Of a stretch of DNA of 64,000 bases, positions 40,801 to 45,300 are shown one piece after another. Source of the DNA: Rhodanobacter sp. AS-Z3 (GTDB taxonomy: Bacteria; Pseudomonadota; Gammaproteobacteria; Xanthomonadales; Rhodanobacteraceae). The translations under genes were made by a program, and so were the position numbers. The first letter of the stretch is position 1. Every line of letters begins with the position of its first letter. The notes beneath the pieces are model-generated. The model had not been told where the DNA came from. It worked only from the letters and a program-made list of their open reading frames with translations, and did not search any database. Location: NCBI RefSeq assembly GCF_029224025.1, contig NZ_CP119392.1:4028381-4092380 (forward strand). Reading direction: 5' to 3'.

Positions 40801-42327
40801 CCCGCCGAACGTCTTGTCCACATCCTTGCGGACGCAACGCCACGCTATCTTTTGGTCGACGCCGCGGGCCGCGAAACCCTCGCCAACGCACCGACGACGG
40901 ATATTCGAACGATCGATATGGATGCGCCATCAACTGCATGGGCTGCGCAACCGGCAGACAATCCAACCTCCGTTGCGGTAACATCGGACTGTCTGGCTTA
41001 TGTGATCTATACGTCGGGCTCGACCGGCAAGCCCAAGGGCGTGATGATCGAACATCGCCATTTAGTCGCTTCAACACTCGCTCGGCACGCCTACTACGGC
41101 ACGCAAAGGGAAACACGCTTCCTGCTGTTGTCGTCGATTGCGTTTGACAGTTCGGTCGCCGGGTTGTTTGGTACGTTGACCGAAGGCGGCTGCGTCCGCT
41201 TCAGTGCACGCGACGAGGCTCAGGATCCGCGCGCAGTCGCGCGCACCATCGCCGATACCGGTATTACGCGCCTGCTATGCGTGCCGTCGCTGGCTACACT
41301 TTTGATCGAGCGTTTGTCGGCCCAGAGTCATCTGTCATTGCGCGAAATCATTGTCGCCGGCGAATCATGCCCAGCTTCGCTACCGGCTGCGCTCGCCACC
41401 GTCCTCCCGGATGTCACGCTGTTCAACGAATACGGTCCAACCGAGGCATCGGTCTGGGCCACTGCACAGCGTTGCGAGATCACCGGCACGTTGCCCGTTC
41501 CGATCGGTCGCGCTGCCGCTCACGCACGCATCTACCTGCTCGACGAAAGCGGACTCCCTGCCCCTCTGGGTGCAATCGGCGAGATCTACATCGGCGGCGA
41601 TGGCATCGCGCGTGGTTATCTGGAGCAGCCCGAACTGACGGCGGAGCGTTTCCTCCCCGATCCATTCGATGCGCGACCGGGAGCGCGCATGTACCGCACC
41701 GGTGATCTGGGCCGTTACCGTCCGGATGGGTGTTTGGTTTTCGAAGGCCGCAACGACCAGCAGGTAAAAATTCGCGGCTTCCGCATCGAGCCTGCCGAGA
41801 TCGAAACGGCATTGCGCACTCACGATGACGTTCGCGATGCCCTTGTGCTTGCAAGAGGCGACAGTACCGGTGGCCGCTTGCTGATCGCATGGGTTGTTGC
41901 CGACGATTCGACGGACGAGGGGCGGGCTGCGCGGTTGCATCGTCATCTGGCATCGCGGCTTCCGGAGTACATGATTCCCTCCGCGTTCGTCTCGCTCATC
42001 GAGTTCCCGCTACTGCCAAACGGCAAAGTCGATCGCACAGCGCTGCCCGATCCACACGGTGCGGCATACGCGCACCGCGAGTACGAGGCGCCACGCGATG
42101 GCACGGAACGCATGCTTGCCGAACTTTGGAGCGAACTGCTCGGTATCAATCTAATAGGACGTCATGACAACTTCTTCGAGCTCGGCGGCCATTCACTGCT
42201 GGTCGTGCAGCTGATGGAACGCATAAGACAATCGGGCATGGACGTGGATATCAGCGCGCTGTTTGTCGCGCGCACGCTCGCGGCGCTGGCGGAAGAACTC
42301 GTGGAAATGGTGGAGATTCGGATTTGA
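22852..42327 (+). CDS. Nonribosomal peptide synthetase NRPS-B (modules 4-9)
   Basis: A 6491-residue synthetase with six modules: C-A-T, C-A-T, C/E-A-T, C/E-A-T, C/E-A-T, C-A-T. Carrier serines lie near residues 1064, 2133, 3213, 4303, 5382 and 6448. The predicted substrates in order are Pro-like, Thr, Val, Thr, unknown (DILHLGCTFK) and unknown (DSALIAEVWK). Three dual condensation/epimerization domains carry the early HHLLAQEGD motif plus a second HH motif; they would set D-configuration on the residue loaded by the preceding module. Starts with ATG in an ATGA overlap and ends in a TTGA overlap with NRPS-C. The C-terminal tail [11 protein letters not shown] is short and acidic, a plausible partner for the TubC-like docking domain of NRPS-C. 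Large internal repeats show recent module duplication. Confidence 0.95.
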   Translation: MTDLTSPFDGLDTLAIEKLRRLAKARGVATRKTSDERIEAAPREGDLPLSFSQQRLWFLAQMDGVSVTYNVPLVLRFTGSLDATALRHALNRMLARHDGLRTVFFTREGEPHCRVMPADTAMPWHDQDLSSTAAPHDAAMAIAQREARTPFDLAEGPLIRACLLRVATHEHILLLIHHHIVSDGWSIGLITHELNTLYTAFREGRDDPLAPLEVQYPDYAIWQRRALDGDRMAAQASFWQRTLADAPTLLAIPTDRPRPPQATFEGDSVPLHFDAAITEQLKRLSREHGTTLYMTLLAAWAAVLARVSGQDDIVIGSPVANRGRREIEPLIGFFVNTLAMRIDLSGEPSIAQALARVRKATLEAQDHQDLPFEQVVELVKPERRLDQTPLFQAMFLWQANQSELADMSGLHVNYVELPSSYARFMLELDLFEHDDVIEGSLRYASALFDRDTIQRQAGYLRLMLQAMIDGTADPLARVDILGADERRLLLQTFNETVVDYPRDQCLHQLFEIQARRRPDVIAIDTGESTLTYAELNTQANLLAHHLIARGVCPDRGVAICACRGAPAIVGILATLKAGGYYIPLDTAYPAERLLRILDDAQPAVVIADPAGYEAIGSAALTARVVIQLAEPDGWSRESKTNPDHPARAMHSGQLAYALYTSGSTGVPKGVEMPHRALVNLLTWHHRQIPGREGGRIVQFTALGFDVSAQEIFAALLHGKTLVIPDEDTRRNPANFVTWLAAMAVEELYAPNLVIDAIREAAVEAGTDLPSLVVIAQAGEALECGQGLRSWIGKVSSRRLHNHYGPTETHVATAYTLPADPRDWSKEAPPIGRPIANVRTYVLDAHRQPVPRGTIGELYIGGDGVARGYLNNPSLTKERFVPDPFDGKPDARMYRTGDLVRFLADGNLAFAGRNDDQIKLRGFRIELSEIQSHLLEHSALGEAAVLVREDVPGERRLVAYVVLAGSDACADTAAITATLRAHLATRLPDYMLPAAFVVLDHLPLTANGKLDRRALPTPDENSIVRQLYEAPASDAEAMVAGLWQELLGVERVSRHDHFFELGGHSLLAARVTSRLAKAYGTALPLSLLFERPILRDFVEGVAGCQGHADELPPIPVATRDGLLELSFAQQRLWFLAQLDDVGATYHIPLALRLRGTLRLPALREALNRLFARHEGLRTVFRAHDGVPHVQLLDTSHGMPMPEHDFTAHADAETALAALLDEEVHVGFDLATGPLIRARLIRIAEDEHVFVLNQHHIVSDGWSIGIIVRELTALYNAFADSRPDPLPPLGIQYPDYAAWQRHWMTGERLREHADYWRRRLAGAPSLLALPADRPRPPEQSYAAAWVPMSVDASLVQALKRVGQRHDATLYMTVLTGWAAVLARLSGQDDLIIGTPTANRNRREIESLVGFFVNTLALRIDLSGEPRVADLLARVRDVSLGAQAHQDLPFEQVVEIAQPPRRLDLTPLFQVMFAWQNNDEGVLDFKGLHVSQQELPADLVKFDLELTLSEVNGRIEGGFSYATALFDEATIVRQRDYLVAMLEAMATDATQAVAAIDLLGATERTQLLETFNGGPAPSYATRCLHLDFEAQARDRAEAIALVCGDRQISYGALNRDANRLAHHLIALGVRPDSRVALCVERGIAMVVGLLAILKAGGGYVPLDPAYSSDRLTLILDDAAPVLLLTDAHGRAALGDAQLPECVLDLQADCDRWDSLPDSNPHVADLTAAHLAYVIYTSGSTGKPKGVMVEHAQVARLFESTRDWYGFDEHDVWCLFHSFAFDFSVWELWGALRYGGRLVVVTHDVVRSMPEFHRLVCDQGVTVLNQTPSAFKAFIEAQGQDPRSDRLRYVIFGGEALEPAMLAPWYARRGDVSPRLINMYGITETTVHVTYRPMSHADLTRSGSPIGERLPDLRLYLLDAHRQPVPLGAVGELYVGGAGVARGYLNRPELTAERFLPDPFDPRPQARLYRTGDLGRYLPDGQLLYLGRNDHQVKVRGFRIELGEIEARLAEHPSVREVAVLARQDGGTDKRLVAYVVAHTEAPADLAAVLRAHLSTRLPDYMLPAAYVALDTFPLTPNGKLDRKALPAPDGDAFARHGYEAPRGDIEITLANLWQDLLGIERVGRHDHFFELGGHSLLAVQLMERLRRLGLGTSIRALFATPVLADLATTLGSHREVVVPPNRIAADTTVLTPDLLPLIDLTQVDIDTILARVPGGLANVQDIYALAPLQEGILFHHLLAQEGDPYLQVIQLSFTDSTLLERYLGAFQRVVDRHDILRTAFVWEGLTHAAQVVLRHAPLSVERIDLDPAHGPVSEQLQRRYDPRHHRIDLGEPPLLRFVVARDKPNDRWLLLQLQHHLIDDVSSLRTLNSEVRAFLRGEGDALLPPQPFRNLIAQVRLGVTTEDHERFFRTTLGDIDEPTLPFGLSDVHLDGTRVGDVHRMLPASLNDRLRDRAKRLGVSLASLCHLAFANVVARTSGREQVVFGTVLFGRMNAGEGADRAMGLFINTLPLRVDIDDTGVEAALQRTQQSLADLLRHEHASLSLAQRCSGVAAPAPLFGALLNYRHQDGSAADEATVADSLGDITWLDAGERTNYPLTLCVEDLGDALGLTVQAVEPLDPEHLCDYMQCALENLLDALESHPLSPLRELGILPIAERRHLLETFNETKAPYPRNSSVHALFEEQVRHRADAVALVHGDIALSYAELNTRANRVAHQLIARGVCTGSFVAVLLERSIDLIVAQLAILKTGAAYVPIDPQLPEARQAWLIEDAGAPWLLAPTRHVAVTGAAKVLGMDELLLGDSLIDNPQQQVDAGDVAYVMYTSGSTGLPKGVLVPHRAINRLVRNNGYAHFGEDDRVAFAANPAFDAATLEVWAPLLNGGTLVVIDPATLLSTPAFIDTLRRTAVDTMWLTVALFNQLAEALAPVLPQLKTLIVGGDVLDPAVIARVLKGPRPQRLLNGYGPTETTTFATTYTIEGHAREAHSIPIGRPIGNTRLYLLDAHRQPVPLGAVGELYIGGDGVALGYLNRPELTAERFLPDPFAAQADARLYRTGDLARYLPDGHVVFLGRNDHQVKIRGFRIELGEIEARLAEHPSVREVAVLARQDGGTDKRLVAYVVAHTEAPADLAAVLRAHLSTRLPDYMLPAAYVALDTFPLTPNGKLDRKALPAPDGDAFAHHGFEAPRGDIEITLANLWQDLLGIERVGRHDHFFELGGHSLLAVQLMERLRRLGLGTSIRALFATPVLADLATTLGSHREVVVPPNRIAADTTVLTPDLLPLIDLTQVDIDTILARVPGGLANVQDIYALAPLQEGILFHHLLAQEGDPYLLIGQMAFADHALLERYLGAFQRVVDRHDILRTAFVWEGLTHAAQVVLRHAPLSVERIDLDPAHGPVSEQLQRRYDPRHHRIDLGEPPLLRFVVARDEPNDRWLLVQLLHHLIGDHSTFEMMLEDVRLLLDSPTVEPPPSQPFRQMVAQARLGVAPGEHERFFRDALGDINEPTLPFGLSDVHLDGTHVGECHRMLPQALNDRLRERARRLGVSLASLCHLAFAGVVARSSGREQVVFGTVLFGRMNAGEGADRTMGLFINTLPLRVNVSGTSVEDSVHEMQHSLAGLLDHEHAPLSLAQRCSGVAAPAPLFSALLNYRHNQMAFEGEASTAAAAGFEWLSLEERTSYPITLCVEDFGSALGLTAQVAKAVSAERVCDSMQRALESLLHALEETPRLPMRELDVLPPTERTQLLETFNGGPAPSYATRCLHLDFEAQARDRAEAIALVCGDRQISYGALNRDANRLAHHLIALGVRPDSRVALCVERGIAMVVGLLAILKAGGGYVPLDPAYSSDRLTLILDDAAPVLLLTDAHGRAALGDAQLPECVLDLQADCDRWDSLPDSNPHVADLTAAHLAYVIYTSGSTGKPKGVMVEHAQVARLFESTRDWYGFDEHDVWCLFHSFAFDFSVWELWGALRYGGRLVVVTHDVVRSMPEFHRLVCDQGVTVLNQTPSAFKAFIEAQGQDPRSDRLRYVIFGGEALEPAMLAPWYARRGDVSPRLINMYGITETTVHVTYRPMSHADLTRSGSPIGERLPDLRLYLLDAHRQPVPLGAVGELYVGGAGVARGYLNRPELTAERFLPDPFDPRPQARLYRTGDLGRYLPDGQLLYLGRNDHQVKVRGFRIELGEIEARLAEHPSVREVAVLARQDGGTDKRLVAYVVAHTEAPADLAAVLRAHLSTRLPDYMLPAAYVALDTFPLTPNGKLDRKALPAPDGDAFARHGYEAPRGDIEITLANLWQDLLGIERVGRHDHFFELGGHSLLAVQLMERLRRLGLGTSIRALFATPVLADLATTLGSHREVVVPPNRIAADTTVLTPDLLPLIDLTQVDIDTILARVPGGLANVQDIYALAPLQEGILFHHLLAQEGDPYLLIGQMAFADHALLERYLGAFQRVVDRHDILRTAFVWEGLTHAAQVVLRHAPLSVERIDLDPAHGPVSEQLQRRYDPRHHRIDLGEPPLLRFVVARDEPNDRWLLVQLLHHLIGDHSTMEVMLGEVSSFLDEAEPVLAPPQPFRHMVAQAQLGLTEEEHERFFRDMLGEIDEPTLPFGIGDAHRDGTRVVESHRMLPQSLNDLLREQAKRLGLSLASLCHLAWGQVVARTSGREQVVFGTVLFGRMNAGEGADRAMGLFVNTLPLRLDMDDTSVKVSAHRAQQRLAGLLDHEHASLALAQRCSHVTAPAPLFGAMLNYRHSSMPTDNTDEQKSWAGIEWLSIEERTNYPIAMSVEDIGHGLGLTAQAVEPLSAERLCGYMQRALESLSFALDHHPDLPVRALEIVTQAETTQLIETCNATARPYPHATPVHALFEERVLRHPEAIAVVDDGRSFAYAELNTRANRVAHQLIACGVCTGSFVAVLLERSIDLIVAQLAILKTGAAYVPIDPQLPEARQAWLIEDAGAPWLLAPTRHVAVTGAAKVLGMDELLLGDSLIDNPQQQVDAGDVAYVMYTSGSTGLPKGVLVPHRAINRLVSDPGHADLDGDDRMAWLGNVAFDISTLEVWAPLLHGARIVVVPRETLLRPQGLSEVLLTQRVNVLHLTAGLFAQLADQLNEAIRGLRLMLVGGDAVDTGAVARVLGAHPSLRLVHCYGPTESTTFATTCRLSIDDAHAQRLPIGQPIANTRIYLLDASGAPVPFGVPGELYIGGDGVALGYLNRPELTAESFLPDPFAAHANARMYRTGDLATYLPDGRLLFLGRNDHQLKIRGYRIEPGEIEGHLTAHPAVREALVMARTDGGNEKRLVAYLIAEGSAPANLAFSLRDHLSARLPDYMLPAAFVVLDAFPLTANGKVDRKALPAPNGDALARQAYVAPEGDTELRLAAVWQQLLPVDRVGRFDSFFALGGHSLLAMRLLGRIVQVFGVEIPLSSLFAHASLANMSALVSGNKDVITISVTATIVPASSDERRVPSFAQSRLWFLAQMDPDNANYHMPFALRMHGRLDDGALAHTLDRLFDRHEALRSVFSVDGGQPRVGFLPSGRGIGLRHIDLRGRTDAEQETQRLILDDAMAPFDLAQGPLIRAQLIVLDNDDHVFQVTQHHIVSDGWSIGVFIREFNALYAAHVRDDGDPLAPFVVQYADYAAWQRKRLSGPKLAAHHDYWRTQLADAPVLLTLPIDRARPARQSFTGAMLPVQIEPSLTKALRASCERSGTTLFMAVLAAWSVVLSRLSGQTEVVIGTPSANRQHPAIEGLIGFFVNTLALRLDLSRAHSVNEWLAAVRQTTLAAQDHQDLPFEQVVELVNPPRHLDHSPIFQAVFSWQNNEPFEITLPGLTVAPTSLGVNLVKFDIELNLGEEGDSIVGGLHYATALFDETTIERHRHYLLAALTAIAQDTDRPLQAIDLVPADERARVLEGFNANALTGSTYRCIHHLIEEQAARYPTTIAVSDATRSLDYAALNSSANRLAHLLIAQGIRANERIAICLDRGVDLAVAILATLKAGAAYVPLDPAYPAERLVHILADATPRYLLVDAAGRETLANAPTTDIRTIDMDAPSTAWAAQPADNPTSVAVTSDCLAYVIYTSGSTGKPKGVMIEHRHLVASTLARHAYYGTQRETRFLLLSSIAFDSSVAGLFGTLTEGGCVRFSARDEAQDPRAVARTIADTGITRLLCVPSLATLLIERLSAQSHLSLREIIVAGESCPASLPAALATVLPDVTLFNEYGPTEASVWATAQRCEITGTLPVPIGRAAAHARIYLLDESGLPAPLGAIGEIYIGGDGIARGYLEQPELTAERFLPDPFDARPGARMYRTGDLGRYRPDGCLVFEGRNDQQVKIRGFRIEPAEIETALRTHDDVRDALVLARGDSTGGRLLIAWVVADDSTDEGRAARLHRHLASRLPEYMIPSAFVSLIEFPLLPNGKVDRTALPDPHGAAYAHREYEAPRDGTERMLAELWSELLGINLIGRHDNFFELGGHSLLVVQLMERIRQSGMDVDISALFVARTLAALAEELVEMVEIRI
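22980..26150 (+). other. Module 4: C, A (DVQYAAHVAK, Pro-like), T
   Basis: C motif HHIVSDGW near residue 177. The A domain has VVIAQAGEAL and HNHYGPTETHVAT. The code DVQYAAHVAK differs from the common proline code DVQYIAHVVK at two positions, so proline or a proline analogue is the best guess. Confidence 0.6.
26190..29360 (+). other. Module 5: C, A (DFWNIGMVHK, Thr), T
   Basis: The pocket reads exactly DFWNIGMVHK, the standard threonine code. The carrier domain is of the VQLMERLRR type seen here only before dual C/E domains, so the threonine should be epimerized by module 6. From 27524 the A-T region is nearly identical to module 7. Confidence 0.85.
27524..29905 (+). repeat. Thr repeat, copy 1 (module 5 A-T and start of module 6 C/E)
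   Basis: Nearly base-for-base identical to 34037-36418 (constant offset 6513), with scattered single differences (for example at 28095) and one divergent patch at about 29581-29625. Identity starts in the C-A linker at ERTQLLETFNGG. Confidence 0.9.
29370..32600 (+). other. Module 6: dual C/E, A (DALWIGGTFK, Val), T
   Basis: [21 protein letters not shown] is split across the dual-domain start; the His motif is at 29545-29571. The second motif is HHLIDDVSS, whereas the other dual domains have HHLIGDHST. The code DALWIGGTFK is a valine-type code. This A domain is the apparent relative of both Val domains in NRPS-C. Confidence 0.8.
30802..32495 (+). repeat. Val repeat, copy 1 (module 6 A-T)
   Basis: A 1694-bp block matching 47208-48901 at a constant offset of 16406. 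Its 3' 1.2 kb also matches 44508-45730, and its segment 30949-31368 matches 37459-37878. It runs from the C-A linker to just past the carrier serine codon. Confidence 0.9.
32610..35870 (+). other. Module 7: dual C/E, A (DFWNIGMVHK, Thr), T
   Basis: Dual-domain motif HHLLAQEGD at ~32785 and HHLIGDHST downstream. It implies D-Val at residue 6. The A domain has the exact threonine code and is a near-perfect copy of module 5. Confidence 0.85.
34037..36418 (+). repeat. Thr repeat, copy 2 (module 7 A-T and start of module 8 C/E)
   Basis: Partner of 27524-29905. Its A10-T-C/E part is also nearly identical to 32042-33135, so this stretch exists in three copies within NRPS-B. Confidence 0.9.
35880..39110 (+). 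other. Module 8: dual C/E, A (DILHLGCTFK, unresolved), T
   Basis: Dual-domain motifs HHLLAQEGD (~36058) and HHLIGDHST imply D-Thr at residue 7. The A domain is chimeric: its N-terminal part (37459-37878) copies the Val domain of module 6, then the specificity core diverges. The code shares D-I-x-H-L-G with hydroxyphenylglycine-type codes, but the rest does not match. Confidence 0.65.
37459..37878 (+). repeat. Val repeat, short piece in module 8 A domain
   Basis: 420 bp matching 30949-31368 with only a couple of differences at the 5' end, covering A1-A3 core motifs. Similarity ends abruptly after GCCTGGTG. Confidence 0.9.
39170..42290 (+). other. Module 9: C, A (DSALIAEVWK, unresolved), T
   Basis: C motif HHIVSDGW. 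The code DSALIAEVWK fits no residue I can name with confidence. The carrier domain is VQLMERIRQ, the type that precedes dual C/E domains here, in line with the C/E domain opening NRPS-C. Confidence 0.6.
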
Positions 42328-45300
42328 ATATCGACGCGCTCCTGAAGGCCCTGGAAGAAAGGGATGTCTCTGTCGCCGTGGACGGCGAGTCGCTGGTTGT
42401 CACCGCAGCGAAGGGATCGGTCACGGCCGAGCTTCAACAGTCGCTCCGCGAGCATAAAGCGCACCTGATCGAGCACATCCTCACCCGTGGATTGACAGCG
42501 ATTGGCGGCGCGCGAAAGGGCGCCGTCGTCCCACCGAATCGTATTGCGCCCGGATGCGAACGCATCACTCCGAACATGTTGCCACTGATTGAACTGTCGC
42601 AGGCAGACATCGACCGGATTGCGGAGCACGCGCAGGGTGGCGTGCATAACATTCAGGACATTTACGCGCTCGCGCCGCTGCAGGAAGGCATTCTTTTCCA
42701 TCACATGATCGCAAGCGATAGCGACGGTGATCCCTACCTGTCCATCGCCAGCATGGCCTTCGCCAACCGCACTCTGCTCGACGATTATCTGGGAGCGGTG
42801 CAATTTGTCGTCAACCGCCACGACATCATGCGTACCGGTTTCGTCTGGAAAGGCGTGACAACACCTGTGCAGTTCGTCTTGCGTACCGCTCGCTGTCATG
42901 TGACCGAATTGTCGCTGAGCGCGGGCGATGACGATGGCGATGTACTTGCGCAGCTTATGGCGCGTTTCGATCCGCGTCGCCACGGCATCGATCTCGGACA
43001 ACCGCCGCTGCTTAGCTTCGCCGTTGCCTATGATGCCACCAACGACCGCTGGGTCATGCTGCAGCGCCTCCACCACTTGATCGGCGATCATTCCACGCTC
43101 GACATCATGCATGCCGAGGCGCGAGCATTTCTTACCGATGGCGGCCACCTGCTTGGCGCACCGCAACCGTTCCGCAATCTTGTGGCTCATGCACGCCACG
43201 GCATCTCCCCGAGTGAGCACGAAGCGTTTTTTAGCGGAACGCTCGGCGACATCGATGGACCGACGCTTCCGTTCGGTCTCGACGATGCGCATCGCCACGG
43301 TCATCACGTCAGCGAAGCTACCGTCATGCTTCCCGACAATTTGAACCTGCGCATGCGGGCGCAGGCTCGTCGCCTAGGTGTCAGTGTCGCCAGCATGTGT
43401 CACCTCGCCTGGGGCCAGGTGGTCGCACGCACCAGTGAACGCAACGACGTCGTTTTTGGCACCGTCCTTTTCGGCCGCATGCAAGCCGGCTTTGGCGCCG
43501 ACACCGCGATGGGACTCTACATCAATACATTGCCGCTTCGCCTGAGTCTGGGTGACACTGACGTAGCGACCAGTGTTCGCCAGGCGCATGACGCGTTGGC
43601 TAACCTGATGGTTCACGAACATGCCTCACTTTCCATGGCGCAACGATGCAGCGGTGTCGCCTTCCCCGCACCGCTTTTCAGCTCGGTGATTAACTACCGC
43701 CACAGCGCAACCGCGCGGCCTGCCGACGCCGCGGACGTCATTGCCGATACCGGAATACAGTGGCTTGGGAGCGAAGAACGCACCAACTACCCGTTGATAC
43801 TTTCGGTTGAAGATCTCGGTGACGCGTTGGGTTTGACCGCGCAGATCGTGGCCCCGTTTAGCTCGGAACGCATCTGCAGCTACATGCGGCAAGCTCTCTT
43901 CAGTCTTGTCGATGCACTCGACCACGCCCCCACTACTCCGGTGTGCGAACTCGAGATTCTGCCGCCAGAAGAACGTGAACTGCTGCTCGAGACGTTTAAC
44001 CAGCCATCTGCCAGCACTATAGATTTGCCTTCGCCCAGCGTACACGGCCTCGTACTCAATACCTGGAATCGCACCGAGGCGTCGTTCCCGGCAACCGTGT
44101 GCGTACATCGCCTGTTCGAACAGCGTGTAGCGAGCCATCCAGATGCGATCGCCGTGCATGACGGCAAGCAAACTGTTTCGTATATGGAATTGAACAGGTT
44201 CGCCAATCGCGTCGCCCACGAGCTGAAGGCGTGCGGCGTCGATGGCGGTCTGGTTGGCGTGCTGATGGATCGCAGCATTGGCCTTATCGTGGCCCAGCTC
44301 GCCATTCTCAAGGTGGGTGCTGGTTACGTACCCATCGATCCGCAACTGCCCGAGACGCGTCAGGCTTGGATTCTAGATGATGCCACGATCGATTTGGTGC
44401 TGCTGGATGGCGATCGCAAAATGCCGGCCGGCGCACGGGCACGAGCACTCCGTATCGCTGAACTGGCGACGTCCGCATCCGTGGAGAACCTGACCGACGA
44501 ATATGATGCCGGTGATGTTGCCTATGTGATGTACACCTCCGGTTCCACCGGGCTGCCCAAAGGTGTGCTGGTGCCGCACCGGGCAATCAACCGCCTGGTG
44601 CGCAACAACGGCTATGCGCACTTTGGCGAGGACGACCGCGTCGCCTTCGCCGCTAATCCCGCGTTCGATGCCGCAACGCTGGAAGTGTGGGCACCCTTGC
44701 TCAATGGCGGCACCCTGGTGGTCATCGATCCGGCCACCCTGCTCTCCACCCCGGCGTTCATCGATACGCTGCGCCGCACTGCTGTGGACACTATGTGGCT
44801 GACCGTGGCGCTGTTCAATCAGCTGGCCGAGGCGCTGGCTCCGGTGCTGCCGCAGCTGAAGACCTTGATTGTCGGCGGCGACGTCCTGGATCCGGCGGTG
44901 ATCGCACGGGTGCTCAAAGGCCCGCGGCCCCAACGCCTGCTCAACGGTTATGGTCCGACCGAAACGACGACCTTTGCGACCACGTATACAATTGAAGGGC
45001 ATGCGCGCGAAGCGCACAGCATTCCGATTGGCCGTCCCATTGGCAACACCCGCCTCTACCTGCTCGATGCGCATCGCCAGCCGGTCCCACTGGGGGCGGT
45101 GGGTGAGTTGTACATCGGCGGCGACGGTGTGGCGCTGGGCTATCTCAATCGTCCGGAACTGACCGCCGAACGTTTCCTGCCCGATCCGTTTGCGGCCCAG
45201 GCGGATGCCCGCCTGTACCGGACCGGCGATCTGGCGCGTTATTTGCCGGACGGTCACGTGGTCTTCCTAGGCCGCAACGATCATCAGGTGAAGATTCGCG

